A model generated the notes under the pieces. It had not been told where the DNA came from. It worked only from the letters and a program-made list of their open reading frames with translations, and made no database searches. Shown here in pieces: positions 8,505 to 18,096 of a DNA stretch of 64,000 bases; the stretch's first letter is position 1; each line of letters starts with the position of its first letter. The translations under genes and the position numbers were made by a program. The stretch spans positions 4,712,001-4,776,000 of the forward strand of contig NZ_CP023689.1 in assembly GCF_008704715.1 (NCBI RefSeq), in the 5' to 3' direction. Source of the stretch: Streptomyces chartreusis (GTDB lineage: Bacteria; Actinomycetota; Actinomycetes; Streptomycetales; Streptomycetaceae).

Positions 8505-9635
8505 TCAGTGGAACAGTGCGGTGAGCAGGTCCTCGCCGATGCTGCGTACGCGTTCCAGATGCAGCTGGTAGTAGGCCCGCCTGCCGTCGCGCTCGACCGT
8601 GACGAGGCCGGCCTCGCGCAGCCTGGCCAGATGGCGGGAGACCTGCGGCAGGGTCATGCCGCTGCGGTCCGCCAGTGCCGAGGGGGTGAGGGGTTCCCGG
8701 GCGATGGCCCGTGCGATCCGCTGGCGTCCCGGGTCCCGCATGGCCTCGAGACGTCGGTGCACCACCGCGTAGCCGGGCTGGTCGTCGCCGTCCGGCACCA
8801 GGGGGTAGTGGACGACCGCAGCCAGCCCCGGTTCGTGCTTGACCAGCAGGTGGGGGCGGCCGAAGGCGGACGGTACGACCAGCACCGGGGTGGTGGCGAC
8901 GTTCACGATTCCGTGGTGGAACTTGTCGAAGACCACGCGCGGCGGTTCGTCCCGGTACGACGCCGTGGAATCCAGGTCCGCCAGCGTTCTGCCGGGACCG
9001 CAGTGCTCCAGGGAGTCCCGCAGCCGCGGCAGCTGCCCGGCGATCATGCGGGCCGCCCTGGCGAGGTCCGGTTCCAGGGCCCGGGCCGCCTGGGCCAGCA
9101 GGTCGAGGAGGTCGGCGCGCAGGGGTTCCGGGGCGGCGAGGAGCCTGCGGGCCAGTTCGGCGCGGGCGGTGGAGCGCTGCTCGGCCGCCGTCAGCAGGCC
9201 CTCGCGCTGCTCGCGGTCGTCCAGCACCCGGTCCAGCGGGGCGCCCGAGTTGCCGCCTCGGATCGCGTATCCGGTGAGTTCGACGAAGAGCGGCAGCGGC
9301 AGCTCCGCCAGGTCGGTGAGCTCGGCGTCGAGCGGCCTATCCCCCGAGGCGCTCAGCGGGAACAGGTACCGCGCCCGGTAGGAGGCCCACAGCGGCGCCC
9401 AGTCCCTGATGCGCCGCCTCAGACGGGGGGTGAGAGTGGAGGTGGACGCCCCGTCGCGCGTGGATCCGTCACCGTCGGGGCCATCCGCGTCGAGCCCGCG
9501 GACCCAGCGGAGCGCACGCGGATGATGCTCGGCCTCCGTATAGGCGTGGAGCGCCGCGCCCAGCTCGGCGAGCGGCGAAGCACCCGCGGACACGCAGGAG
9601 GGGGAGGCCCCGGCGAGCGAAAGGACGACGCTCAT
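8505..9635 (-). CDS. ArsR-family transcriptional regulator with long N-terminal domain (DUF5937-like)
   Basis: 376 residues. The C-terminal 80 residues form an ArsR-type winged helix (REPLTPSALADRSGMTLPQ, HLARLREAGLVTVERDG). The preceding 290 residues are a helical domain found fused to such helices in actinobacteria, with no visible metal-binding cysteines. I start at the ATG at 9633-9635 because GGAGG lies seven bases upstream; a longer frame would run into the divergent neighbour. It is divergent from the M20 amidohydrolase/ABC importer operon, with a 118-base shared region, so it may control that operon. This is inferred from position only. Confidence 0.75.
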   Translation of the reverse strand: MSVVLSLAGASPSCVSAGASPLAELGAALHAYTEAEHHPRALRWVRGLDADGPDGDGSTRDGASTSTLTPRLRRRIRDWAPLWASYRARYLFPLSASGDRPLDAELTDLAELPLPLFVELTGYAIRGGNSGAPLDRVLDDREQREGLLTAAEQRSTARAELARRLLAAPEPLRADLLDLLAQAARALEPDLARAARMIAGQLPRLRDSLEHCGPGRTLADLDSTASYRDEPPRVVFDKFHHGIVNVATTPVLVVPSAFGRPHLLVKHEPGLAAVVHYPLVPDGDDQPGYAVVHRRLEAMRDPGRQRIARAIAREPLTPSALADRSGMTLPQVSRHLARLREAGLVTVERDGRRAYYQLHLERVRSIGEDLLTALFH

Positions 9636-9753
9636 GGCCACCTCCGGCACGCCGGGAATGTCGCTTACCGCGACCGCGACAACCATTGTAGGTACGGCCT
9701 CCGGTCAGCTCTACGGTTCCGACAACCCGACCGAGCCCGACCCCGGAGTCGCC

Positions 9754-10959
9754 ATGAATCAGCCCGTCCCCGCCGATCTCCGCGCCGCCGTACATGATCG
9801 CCGCTCGCTGCTGGAGCAGCTCAGCCTCGATCTGCACGGGACGCCGGAGACCCGGTTCGAGGAGCACTACGCCGTCGAGCAGCTGGTCGGGCGGCTCGCC
9901 GCCGCGGGCTTCGAGGTGAACAAGGGCGTGGCCGGCCTGCCGACCGCCTTCACGGCCACCCACCAGGGCCCGGTCGACGGTCCGACGGTCGCGGTGCTGC
10001 TGGAGTACGACGCGCTGCCCGGCATCGGCCATGCGTGCGGGCACAACCTCATCGCGGCCGGCGGACTGACCGCCGCCGTCGCCGCGGCCGCCGTACGGCC
10101 CGGTCACCCCGGCAGGCTGATGGTGATCGGCACGCCCGGCGAGGAGGGCGGCGGCGGCAAGATCCTCATGCTGGACCGCGGCGTGTTCGAAGACGTGGAC
10201 GCGGCGGTGATGTTCCATCCCGGCGACCGCAGTCTGATGGCCCGGCACGCACTGGCCGTCAGCCATCTGCGGCTCACCTTCCACGGTGTGGCCGCGCATG
10301 CCGCCAAGATGCCCTGGGACGGCCGCTCCGCCGCCGCGGGCGCCCAGCTGTTCCTCACGGCGGTCGACTCGCTGCGCCAGTTCATGCCGCCGAGCGCCCG
10401 AGTGCACGGGATCATCGCGCACGGCGGTCACGCCCCCAACGTCGTGCCCGACCGCACCGAGGTGGACCTCTTCGTACGCGAGGCGACCACCGCCGCCCTG
10501 GACGCGCTGGTGCCCCGGGTCCTCGCCGCCGCCGACGGAGCGGCGCTGGCCACCGGCACCACCGTCGAGACCGAGGAGACCGCACCGCGCTACGCCGAGC
10601 GCAACGACAACAGGGTGATGGGCGACCGGATCGCCGCCTACACCGCCGACCTGGGCCTTGAGCTCGAACCGCCGTCCCGGGAGAACCCGGCCGGCTCCTC
10701 GGACATCGGCAACGTCTCCATCCGGCTCCCGTCGATCCATCCGTACGTACAGATCTGCCCCCGCGACACCCCGAGCCACTCCGTCCGGATGCGCGAGGCC
10801 GCTCGCAGCCCGCGGGCGCACGAGGCGGCCACGACGATGGCGACCGCCATGGCCGCGCTCGTTCTCGACCTGCTCGGCGACCCGGAGTTCCTCAGCGCGG
10901 TCCGTGCCGAGTTCCTCGCGTCCGCTCCCTGCTCCACCGCTGGTCAGGAGCCGTCATGA
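9754..10959 (+). CDS. M20 family amidohydrolase (N-acyl/aryl amino-acid hydrolase type)
   Basis: 401 residues. Metal-binding motifs of the M20D branch are visible: EYDALPGIGHACGHN, GTPGEEGGGGK with the catalytic Glu, the dimerisation-domain HGVAAHAAKMPWDG, and a late conserved His near PSHSVRM. Such enzymes hydrolyse the amide of N-acyl amino acids, aminobenzoyl-glutamate or auxin conjugates. The ATG at 9754 was chosen because the homologous fold starts there; the longer frame would overlap the divergent regulator. It overlaps the ABC permease gene by four bases, so uptake and hydrolysis of one substrate are probably coupled. Confidence 0.85.
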   Translation: MNQPVPADLRAAVHDRRSLLEQLSLDLHGTPETRFEEHYAVEQLVGRLAAAGFEVNKGVAGLPTAFTATHQGPVDGPTVAVLLEYDALPGIGHACGHNLIAAGGLTAAVAAAAVRPGHPGRLMVIGTPGEEGGGGKILMLDRGVFEDVDAAVMFHPGDRSLMARHALAVSHLRLTFHGVAAHAAKMPWDGRSAAAGAQLFLTAVDSLRQFMPPSARVHGIIAHGGHAPNVVPDRTEVDLFVREATTAALDALVPRVLAAADGAALATGTTVETEETAPRYAERNDNRVMGDRIAAYTADLGLELEPPSRENPAGSSDIGNVSIRLPSIHPYVQICPRDTPSHSVRMREAARSPRAHEAATTMATAMAALVLDLLGDPEFLSAVRAEFLASAPCSTAGQEPS

Positions 10960-11768
10960 CCTCCTCGTCCCCACCCGATCTCGCCTCGAACGCCCTCTTC
11001 AACACGTTCTTCAACTGGGATCTGATCGCCGAGACCTTCCCCCGTCTGATCACCGAGGGGCTGGCGAACACCCTGATCATCGCCGCGGGCGCGATCGTCC
11101 TCGGCGTCGCCATCGCCCTGGTGGCCGCGATGCTGCTGCTGTCCAAACGCCGCCTGGTGCGGCTGCCGGCCCGCATATACGTCGACGTCTTCCGCGGCCT
11201 GCCGGTGATCATCACGGTGATGCTGGTCGGGGTGGGCCTGCCCGCGGCGGGGATCCGTCCCTTCGGCACCGATCCGTTCGGCTACGCGATCCTGGCAATC
11301 GGCATCATCTCCGGCGCCTACACCGCGGAGATCTTCCGCTCCGGCATCCAGAGCGTGGACGCAGGGCAGTTGCAGGCCGCCCGGAGTCTGGGACTGAGCT
11401 ATCTCAAGGCGATGCGGCTGGTGGTGGTGCCGCAGGGCATCCGCCGGGTGCTGCCCGCCATGGCCGGCCAGTTCGTCAAGGACATCAAGGAGAGCTCGCT
11501 GGTCTATCTCCTCGGCCTCGCCGCGGGGCAGCGCGAGCTGTACTTCATCGCCCACGAGGAGGTCGCCCGGACCTACAACTCCTCGCCCCTGATCGCCGCG
11601 GGCCTCTGCTACCTCGCGCTCACCATCCCCCTGACCTACCTCGTCAACTACCTCGACCGGCGGCTGCGCGAAGGGCCGCGTCCCGGGAGTCTGCCGGCTC
11701 CGACCGAGCCCGACCTGCCCAAGACCCCGCTCCAGGCCGCCGGAACCGAACGAGGAGATGGCCGATGA
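10956..11768 (+). CDS. Polar amino-acid ABC transporter permease
   Basis: 270 residues with five or six membrane helices and the cytoplasmic EAA loop, ARSLGLSYLKAMRLVVVPQGIRR, typical of HisM/GlnP permeases. The TAEIFRSGIQSV segment precedes it as expected. ATGA overlaps join it to the genes on both sides, so translation is likely coupled. Only one permease is present, so it probably works as a homodimer. It is the membrane part of the importer encoded at 10956-13514. Confidence 0.9.
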   Translation: MTSSSPPDLASNALFNTFFNWDLIAETFPRLITEGLANTLIIAAGAIVLGVAIALVAAMLLLSKRRLVRLPARIYVDVFRGLPVIITVMLVGVGLPAAGIRPFGTDPFGYAILAIGIISGAYTAEIFRSGIQSVDAGQLQAARSLGLSYLKAMRLVVVPQGIRRVLPAMAGQFVKDIKESSLVYLLGLAAGQRELYFIAHEEVARTYNSSPLIAAGLCYLALTIPLTYLVNYLDRRLREGPRPGSLPAPTEPDLPKTPLQAAGTERGDGR

Positions 11769-12583
11769 CCCCCGCGACCGCCGGACGGGATCCGATGCCG
11801 CCCTCGATGTCCGAAGGGGCCCCGGCGACGATGACTCCCGTCACTCCCACCACTCCCGCCGCCCTACAGGTCATCGGCCTCAGCAAGAGCTACGGCGCCG
11901 TCCCCGTGCTGCACGACATCAACCTCGACGTCCAGCGCGCGGAGACCCTCTGTCTGATCGGCCCCTCGGGTTCCGGCAAGTCCACGCTCCTGAAGTGCCT
12001 CAATCTGCTGGAGGCTCCGAACGCCGGTGAGATCTGGCTCGGCGAGACCTGCCTGACCGCGCCGCACGCCGACGTCGACGCCGCTCGTGCCCGGATCGGC
12101 ATGGTCTTCCAGCACTTCAACCTCTTCCCGCACATGAGCGTCGAGCGCAACGTCACGCTCGCGCTGACCTCCGTCAAAGGCATGGGCCGCGAGCGGGCCC
12201 GCGCGCTCGCCCGCCACCACCTCGACGAGGTCGGCCTGGCCGCCTTCGCCGACCAGCGGCCCGGCCGGTTGTCCGGCGGGCAGCAGCAGCGCGTCGCCAT
12301 TGCCCGCGCGCTCGCCATGGAGCCGGAGCTGATGCTGTTCGACGAGGCCACCTCCGCACTCGACCCCGAACTGGTCAAGGACGTGCTCGCCGTGATGCGG
12401 GATCTCGCATCGGGCGGCATGACCATGGCCGTCGTCACCCACGAAATGGGCTTCGCCCGGGAGGCCGCCGACCGCGTCGCCTTCATGTGCGACGGCCGTA
12501 TCGCCGAGATCGACACCCCCGACCGGATCTTCGAGCGCGCCGAGCACCCCCGGCTGCGCCAGTTCCTCTCCCAGGTCCTGTGA
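11765..12583 (+). CDS. Polar amino-acid ABC transporter ATP-binding protein
   Basis: 272 residues. A 35-residue variable N-terminus precedes the ATPase. Walker A (GPSGSGKST), Q-loop (GMVFQHFNLFPHMSVERN), signature LSGGQQQR, Walker B (LMLFDEATSALD) and the switch His (VVTHEMGFA) are all intact, the GlnQ/HisP pattern. The start is the ATG overlapping the permease stop; internal Met codons could be the real start. It powers the importer with the neighbouring permease and binding protein. Confidence 0.92.
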   Translation: MTPATAGRDPMPPSMSEGAPATMTPVTPTTPAALQVIGLSKSYGAVPVLHDINLDVQRAETLCLIGPSGSGKSTLLKCLNLLEAPNAGEIWLGETCLTAPHADVDAARARIGMVFQHFNLFPHMSVERNVTLALTSVKGMGRERARALARHHLDEVGLAAFADQRPGRLSGGQQQRVAIARALAMEPELMLFDEATSALDPELVKDVLAVMRDLASGGMTMAVVTHEMGFAREAADRVAFMCDGRIAEIDTPDRIFERAEHPRLRQFLSQVL

Positions 12584-12641
12584 ACGTCACCCGGGCCGTC
12601 ATCTCCACCGTCGTGAACCCTCCCATCAGAAAGCCCAGATC

Positions 12642-13514
12642 ATGCACCTCACTTCACGCAGATCACTGCTCGCCGGCACCGTGGCCGCCGCTCTCCTGCT
12701 GCCCCTGACCGCCTGTGGCGGTGACGACGGGGCCGCGGACTCCGCGGCCGCCAAGTACAAGCTCGTCCAGAACGGTGTGATCACCGCGGCCACCCAGTCC
12801 GAGCAGCCGCCGTTCGCGATCACCGACGAAGCGGGCAGGCCGACCGGATTCTCGGTCGAACTGATGAACGAAGCAGCGAAGCGCCTCGGCGTGAAGGTCC
12901 AGTACAAGACGACCAGCCTCCAGGGCATCCTCGCCGGTCTGTCGGCCGGGCAGTACGACATCGGCGTGGCCGGCGTCGGCGCGACCGCGGAGCGCAAGAA
13001 GTCGGTCGCGTTCACCACCCCGTACTACTGGGGCTTCACCGACGTCCTGACGCTCAAGGACGGCCGGGAGACCGCTCTGCCGGACTTCGACGGCAAGCGG
13101 GTCGGCGCCGTCAGCGGCTCCGTGCAGGAGACCTTCGTCAACCGCGAGATGATGCGGGCGAAGCTGGTGAAGTTCAAGGACCAGACCGCCCTGATCACAC
13201 AGCTCCTCTCGGGAGGCATCGACGCGGCCGTTCTCGGCGGCGCCAGCGCGGACGCGTATGTCGCGAAGGAACCGGTGCGCATCGCCGTGAAGCTGGAGAG
13301 CCTCCAGGGCAGCGCGTTCCCGATGCGCAAGGACGGCGACCCCAAGCTGCTCAAAGACCTCGACGCCCAGATCGACGCGATGATCGAGGACGGCACCTAC
13401 ATCAAGCTGTACCGGAAGTACTTCCACGACCCGATAGCCGCCGACCTCATCGTCGAACGCCCGAAGCTCGCGAAGCAGGTCATGAACACCGACCTGGCCC
13501 CCGACCGCCGCTGA
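12642..13514 (+). CDS. Amino-acid-type ABC transporter substrate-binding lipoprotein
   Basis: 290 residues. A twin-arginine-like start (SRRSLLAGTVAAALLLP) ends in the lipobox L-T-A-C, giving a membrane-anchored outer-face protein. The mature part is the SBP_bac_3 fold: QPPFAITDEAGRPTGFSVELMNE, DIGVAGVGATAERKKSVAFTTPYYW and GAVSGSVQE are family landmarks. It lies 58 bases after the ATPase gene and completes the importer. The substrate may be an N-acylated or conjugated amino acid, given the M20 amidohydrolase in the operon; this is inference. Confidence 0.9.
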   Translation: MHLTSRRSLLAGTVAAALLLPLTACGGDDGAADSAAAKYKLVQNGVITAATQSEQPPFAITDEAGRPTGFSVELMNEAAKRLGVKVQYKTTSLQGILAGLSAGQYDIGVAGVGATAERKKSVAFTTPYYWGFTDVLTLKDGRETALPDFDGKRVGAVSGSVQETFVNREMMRAKLVKFKDQTALITQLLSGGIDAAVLGGASADAYVAKEPVRIAVKLESLQGSAFPMRKDGDPKLLKDLDAQIDAMIEDGTYIKLYRKYFHDPIAADLIVERPKLAKQVMNTDLAPDRR

Positions 13515-13528
13515 CACCGGGGCCACGG

Positions 13529-13560
13529 CCCCTGATCTGCGCATACACGCAGGTCAGGGG
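13529..13560. terminator. Bidirectional stem-loop terminator
   Basis: CCCCTGATCTGCG, six-base loop, CGCAGGTCAGGGG: a 13-bp stem with one G-T pair, between the convergent ABC operon and the lipoprotein gene. Confidence 0.8.
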
Positions 13561-13573
13561 TCGTTCGTTCGTT

Positions 13574-14176
13574 TCACTGAGTCTGTGTCGACTGCGGCTC
13601 CCTGTCGGGGTCCAGGCCGCAGGTGCCGGACCTCGATGTTCCGTCCTGGCCCGTCAGTTCCACCGCGAGACGGCCGTCGGCTTCCTCGCTGTAGGCGATC
13701 GTGCAGGTCAGTTGGTGGATGGCCGTGGTGTCCAGGGGGCCCAGGGCGATGGGGAGGTCGGCCTTGATCCTGTCGTTCCGGGAGCGGTCGAGCTTGATGG
13801 TGGTGCCGCGGCGTGGGGTGGGGAGGGTGGAGGTCAGGCCGGCGGCTCTGTCCTCGGTCCGGGGGCCGCTGAGGAGGGCCAGGACCACCTTCTCCGTCGG
13901 GATCGGGTCCTCCGCGGCGTCTCCGGAGCCCGACTCGGAGTAGCCGTCGCCGAACTCCGTCGAGGACTCGACCGTTCGGATCACCGGCGCCAGGCTGCCG
14001 TCGGGGGCGCGGAAGAAGAGCAGCATGTCGGTGTCGCGGTTGAGGAACGCCTGGAAGCTGGCCGGGCCGCCCGCCTCGATGACGTCGGTCCCCCGGATGC
14101 CGCAGGCCCCGAGCATCGGTACGGCCGCCGCGACGGCAACGGCCACCGCAAACCGGCGCGTCCGGCCACGCCTCAT
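13574..14176 (-). CDS. Lipoprotein of unknown function linked to a two-component system
   Basis: 200 residues. A basic start and hydrophobic segment end in the lipobox M-L-G-A-C, so a membrane-anchored outer-face lipoprotein is expected. The mature part has a GerMN-like flavour (KVVLALLSGPRTEDRAAGLTSTLP) and one later cysteine pair. The start overlaps the sensor-kinase stop (ATGA). Small lipoproteins encoded with a sensor kinase and regulator, such as CseA with CseBC, usually tune the kinase. I infer a similar role; the protein itself is not CseA. Confidence 0.75.
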   Translation of the reverse strand: MRRGRTRRFAVAVAVAAAVPMLGACGIRGTDVIEAGGPASFQAFLNRDTDMLLFFRAPDGSLAPVIRTVESSTEFGDGYSESGSGDAAEDPIPTEKVVLALLSGPRTEDRAAGLTSTLPTPRRGTTIKLDRSRNDRIKADLPIALGPLDTTAIHQLTCTIAYSEEADGRLAVELTGQDGTSRSGTCGLDPDREPQSTQTQ

Positions 14177-15714
14177 CCCCCGGCCCCCTCCGCGTGCAGC
14201 GGTATCTCCACGGTGAAGACGGCACCGCCCCCGGGCAGGTTCCCGGCGCGGATCGTTCCACCGTGCAGCTTCACGTTCTCCAGCGTGATCGCCAGGCCCA
14301 GGCCGCTGCCCGCCGAGCGGGTGCGGGCCGCGTCGGCCTTGTAGAAGCGGTCGAAGATGTGCGGGAGGGATTCGGGGCGGATGCCGGGGCCGGTGTCCAT
14401 GACCTCGGTGACCAGCACCGGCGCGCCCTCGGCGCGGGTCTCCGTGCGCAGCCGTATCACCACGGGTGCGCCGCCGTGCCGCAGCGCGTTGCCCACGAGG
14501 TTGGCGACGACGACGTCGAAGCGGCGGGGGTCGAGGCGGGCGCGGATGCCGTCGGGGAGTTCGGTGCGCAGGCGCGCGTCGGTCCAGTGGCGGTTGTCGA
14601 GGGTCTTGCGGATGGTCTCGGCCACGTCGACCTCGTCGGCGTTCAGTTCGGCCGCGCGGGCGTCGAAGCGGGAGATCTCCATCAGGTCCTCGACGAGTAC
14701 GGCGAGCTTCCCGGTCTCGGCGCTGACCAGGCGGACCGCCCGCGCGGTGTCCGTGTCCAGGTCGTCCGCGTCCTCGTCGAGGACCTCGGTCACGGCGAGC
14801 ATTCCGGCGAGCGGCGTGCGCAGTTCGTGGGAGACGTCGGATGCGAAGCGGCGGGCCCTGGCCTCGGCCTCGCGCAATTCACGTACGGATTGCTCCAGTT
14901 GGGCCGCCGATTCGTTGAAGGTGCGGGCGAGGTCGGCGAGTTCGTCGCTGCCGCGCACCCGGATGCGGGTGTCGAGCTTGCCGCTGCCCATGCTGCGGGC
15001 CGCCTGGCGCAGTTCCCGCACCGGGCGCAGGACGCTGCGCGCGGCGATCAGGCCAGGGATCAGCGCGACGGCGAGGCCGGGGAGGGCACCGTCCCGGGCG
15101 GCCATGAGGAGGGCGTCGACGTTGACCTGCTCGTCGGTCATCCGCATGACGGCGTAGAGGACGAGTCCGCTGGGCAGCACGCTGTCCGGGCCCGTCTTGA
15201 AGACCATGGGCATGGCGATGGTCAGGTAGGGGACACCGTCCTTGACGACCCGCTCGAAGGCGCCGTGCGGGTTGGCCCGCGCGGCCCGGCGCAGCTCGGG
15301 GGTGATGACCGTGGAGACCCGGTTCTCGCCCGAGGAGGCGCGGACCGAGCCGTACTCGGCGAACACCACCCAGGGGTGCGGCTTGGCCTTGCGGGCGACG
15401 TCGCGCAGGACTTCCTGGAGGCCGCCGCCCGTCTCCCGCACGGGCAGCCCGAAGCCCGTCTGCTGGACCTGCTCGCGGAACGACGCGACCGCCGTGTCCT
15501 GGGCGGTCTTCAGCACCGCGTTGCGGGCCTCGCGGTAGGTCAGCGCGGCCGTCGTGCCGGCGCTGACGGCGGCGACCAGCAGGAAGGCCAGCAGGAGACG
15601 GGTGCGCAGGCCGAACGCCCGGAACGCGGACCGCTCGCCGGGGGTCGCAGCGCCCCTTCGCTTGCCGGCGGTCGGACCGCCCCGTCCTCGGCCGGACCGG
15701 GGACCGCGGATCAC
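14173..15714 (-). CDS. Two-component sensor histidine kinase
   Basis: 513 residues. Two membrane helices (about 40-60 and near 205-225) flank a periplasm-side sensor loop. A HAMP domain (ARSVLRPVRELRQAARSMG) leads to the dimerisation H-box SDVSHELRTPLAGM, the N-box VANLVGNALRHGG, DTGPGIRPE and GSGLGLAI. The GTG start at 15712-15714 overlaps the response-regulator stop as GTGA; the longer open frame is a shadow of the regulator gene. It is cotranscribed between regulator and lipoprotein. Proximity to flippase, FemX-like and L,D-transpeptidase genes suggests cell-envelope sensing, by context only. Confidence 0.9.
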   Translation of the reverse strand: MIRGPRSGRGRGGPTAGKRRGAATPGERSAFRAFGLRTRLLLAFLLVAAVSAGTTAALTYREARNAVLKTAQDTAVASFREQVQQTGFGLPVRETGGGLQEVLRDVARKAKPHPWVVFAEYGSVRASSGENRVSTVITPELRRAARANPHGAFERVVKDGVPYLTIAMPMVFKTGPDSVLPSGLVLYAVMRMTDEQVNVDALLMAARDGALPGLAVALIPGLIAARSVLRPVRELRQAARSMGSGKLDTRIRVRGSDELADLARTFNESAAQLEQSVRELREAEARARRFASDVSHELRTPLAGMLAVTEVLDEDADDLDTDTARAVRLVSAETGKLAVLVEDLMEISRFDARAAELNADEVDVAETIRKTLDNRHWTDARLRTELPDGIRARLDPRRFDVVVANLVGNALRHGGAPVVIRLRTETRAEGAPVLVTEVMDTGPGIRPESLPHIFDRFYKADAARTRSAGSGLGLAITLENVKLHGGTIRAGNLPGGGAVFTVEIPLHAEGAGG

Positions 15715-16394
15715 AGCGGTCCGAAGCGGTAGCCGAAGCCCCGCAGCGTCTGGACGTAGCGGGGGCTGCCGGCCTCGTCCTCGATCTTGCCGCGCAGGCG
15801 GGCGACGCAGGCGTCCACCAGCCGGGCGTCGGCGTGGTAGCTGTGGTCCCACACGTGCTCCAGCAGTTGCTGCCTGCTGAACACCTGCTCGGGGGCGGCG
15901 GACAGGTGCAGCAGGAGCTTGAGCTCCGAGGGGGCGAGCGCGAGCGGGCGGCCGGCCTTGGCGACGGCCAGTCCGACCCTGTCGACGGTGAGTTCGCCGT
16001 GGACCTCGATGGCGGCGCGGCCCTGGCCGCCGTCGTCCAGGCGGCGCAGCACGGCACGGATCCGGGCCTCGATCACCTCCGTGCGGGCGGGCTTGACGAT
16101 GTAGTCGTCGGCACCGGCCTCCAGGCCGATGACCACGTCGAAGTCGTCGCCGCGCGCGGTGAGCATGATGATCGGCAGCTGGCTGTGCTCGCGGACCTGA
16201 CGGCAGACCTGTACGCCGTTCATCCCGGGCAGCATCAGGTCCAGCAGCAGCAGATCGGGGCGGAACTCGGCCATCGCGGCGAGGCCGGCCTCGCCGGTCG
16301 CGGCCGCCCGTACCTCGTGGCCGCGGCGGCGCAGACCGAGTTCGACCCCCTCGCGTACGGAAGGGTCGTCCTCGATGAGGAGCACGCGGGACAT
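15711..16394 (-). CDS. OmpR/PhoB-type response regulator
   Basis: 227 residues. Receiver domain with acidic pocket E8-D9-D10, phosphoacceptor Asp52 in LLLLDLMLPG, the conserved Thr in MLTARGDD and Lys in DDYIVKP. The C-terminal winged helix ends in LVDACVARLRGKIEDE and QTLRGFGYRF, the OmpR recognition region. It pairs with the overlapping downstream histidine kinase. It resembles AfsQ1 more than CseB by eye, but I do not assign it to a named system. Confidence 0.92.
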   Translation of the reverse strand: MSRVLLIEDDPSVREGVELGLRRRGHEVRAAATGEAGLAAMAEFRPDLLLLDLMLPGMNGVQVCRQVREHSQLPIIMLTARGDDFDVVIGLEAGADDYIVKPARTEVIEARIRAVLRRLDDGGQGRAAIEVHGELTVDRVGLAVAKAGRPLALAPSELKLLLHLSAAPEQVFSRQQLLEHVWDHSYHADARLVDACVARLRGKIEDEAGSPRYVQTLRGFGYRFGPL

Positions 16395-16446
16395 CGGCGG
16401 TTCTCCCTCGGTGAAGGTCAGGGGCGGGTGCGGGTGCTGGTGCTGG

Positions 16447-18096
16447 TCAGGCGGAGGTGCGGGTGCGGGTCAGCTTGCGGCGGGCGCCGGCGAGCAGCGC
16501 GTCGAGTTCGGCGAGCCGCAGCGGACGGGCCAGCAGAGCGAAGGTGAGGATGACGGCGGTCGCGCCGGCAACGGTGGAGACCACCGGTCCGGCCGCCGCG
16601 GTTCCCAGCGCCGCGAAGCAGCCCAGCGCGGTGGCGGGCACCGCGGCCACCAGCAGCCTCGTGTGGGCGCCCGCGGCGGACGACCGCAGGGGCCGTGCGA
16701 CGCCGAGCCGGCGGCTCAGCACCCGGCCGGTCAGTGCCCAGCCCGCGCACAGCGCCAGTGAGTACGCCGCCGCCATGCCCGTCACCGCCCAGCGGGCCGG
16801 CAGCAGATGGGCGGCGGCCAGCGACAGTCCCGCGTTGAGGGTGACGATCACGAGGTTGAGCAGGAACGGCGTACGGGTGTCGGACAGCGCGTAGAAGGCG
16901 CGGGAGAGGACGTACTGCCCGGACAGGGCCACGAGTCCCGGCGCGAAGGCCATCAGGATGCCGGCCATGGCGGCCGTGTCGGCGGCGCTGGTCCTGCCGT
17001 AGCCGAAGGCGAGGGCCATCATCGGCTGGGCGAGGGCGAACAGCGCGCAGGCGGCGGGTACGACGGCGGAGGCGCTGACGCGCAGGGCGTGCGAGACGTC
17101 GCGCCGCACGGCAGCGGTGTCCCCGTCGGCGGCGGCCGCGCTCATCCGGGGCATCAGCGCGGTCACCACGGAGACGGTGATGATGCCGTGCGGTACGACC
17201 CACAGGGCATAGGCGTTGTTGTACGCGCCGTAGCCGGGGCCGCCGTCGAGGCCCGCCGTCGTGGCCAGCCGGGTGGTGACCCAGTAGGCGGCCTGGTTGG
17301 CCAGGACCAGCAGCACCAGCCAGCCGGCCGAGCGCAGCGGGCGGGTCAGTCCGCTGCCGCGCCAGTCGAAGCGGGGCCGCCAGCGGAAGCGGGCGGCGCG
17401 CAGCGCGGGGACCAGGGCGAGGGCCTGGGCGGCGATGCCGGCGGTGGTGCCCCAGCCGAGGACGGCGGTCTCGGTCGCGGTGAGGGTGTCGCCGCCGCCC
17501 ATGGCCAGCGCCAGGTACAAGCCGAACACGGCCATGACGACGAGGTTGTTGAGGACCGGCGCCCACATCATCGCGCCGAACCTGCCGCGGGCGTTGAGCA
17601 CCTGCCCGAGCAGCGTGAACAGTCCGAGGAAGAAGATCTGGGGCAGGCAGTAGCGGGCGAACGCGGTGGTCATGGCCGCCTGTTCGCCGGTGTAGTCGGT
17701 GTACCCGTCGATGATCGCCGGCGCCGCCCACACGGCGGTCGCGGTGATCGCCAGCAGCGCGACGACGCAGACGGTGACGAGCCGGTCGGTGTACGCGACG
17801 CCCCCGTCGTCGTGCTCCTTGGCGGCCTTGACCAGCTCGGGCACGAAGACGGCGTTCATCGCGCCGCCGAGGAGCAGCATGTAGACGATGGTGGGCAGGG
17901 CGTTGCCGACCGCGTAGCCGTCGGGGACCGGCCCGATGGTGCCGATCGCCGCCGCGACGACGGCGGAGCGGGCGAATCCGGTCGCGCGGGAGACGAGGGA
18001 GCCGGCGGCCATGACGGCGCTGCCACGGGCGGTGGACGTCTGCGTCTCAGCCTTGGTCTTCGTCTTCGTGCCCGCCGGCGTCGTGGTCTGCCTCAT
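16447..18096 (-). CDS. MurJ/MviN-family lipid flippase paralogue
   Basis: 549 residues with about 14 membrane helices and the MATE-like two-bundle pattern of MurJ (GSLVSRATGFARSAVVAAAIG at the start, NALPTIVYMLLLGGAMNAVFVPEL following). MurJ flips lipid II outward for peptidoglycan synthesis. The start chosen (ATG at 18096) overlaps the stop of the FemX-like gene by four bases, so the two are made together. A housekeeping murJ lies elsewhere in most streptomycetes, so this is probably a second, conditional copy, or moves a modified lipid-linked precursor. Confidence 0.85.
   Translation of the reverse strand: MRQTTTPAGTKTKTKAETQTSTARGSAVMAAGSLVSRATGFARSAVVAAAIGTIGPVPDGYAVGNALPTIVYMLLLGGAMNAVFVPELVKAAKEHDDGGVAYTDRLVTVCVVALLAITATAVWAAPAIIDGYTDYTGEQAAMTTAFARYCLPQIFFLGLFTLLGQVLNARGRFGAMMWAPVLNNLVVMAVFGLYLALAMGGGDTLTATETAVLGWGTTAGIAAQALALVPALRAARFRWRPRFDWRGSGLTRPLRSAGWLVLLVLANQAAYWVTTRLATTAGLDGGPGYGAYNNAYALWVVPHGIITVSVVTALMPRMSAAAADGDTAAVRRDVSHALRVSASAVVPAACALFALAQPMMALAFGYGRTSAADTAAMAGILMAFAPGLVALSGQYVLSRAFYALSDTRTPFLLNLVIVTLNAGLSLAAAHLLPARWAVTGMAAAYSLALCAGWALTGRVLSRRLGVARPLRSSAAGAHTRLLVAAVPATALGCFAALGTAAAGPVVSTVAGATAVILTFALLARPLRLAELDALLAGARRKLTRTRTSA

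Noticed and set aside
15715..15852. Longer N-terminus for the sensor kinase
   Set aside because: This part is a shadow of the response-regulator gene; GTG at 15712-15714 overlaps its stop codon in the usual coupled manner.
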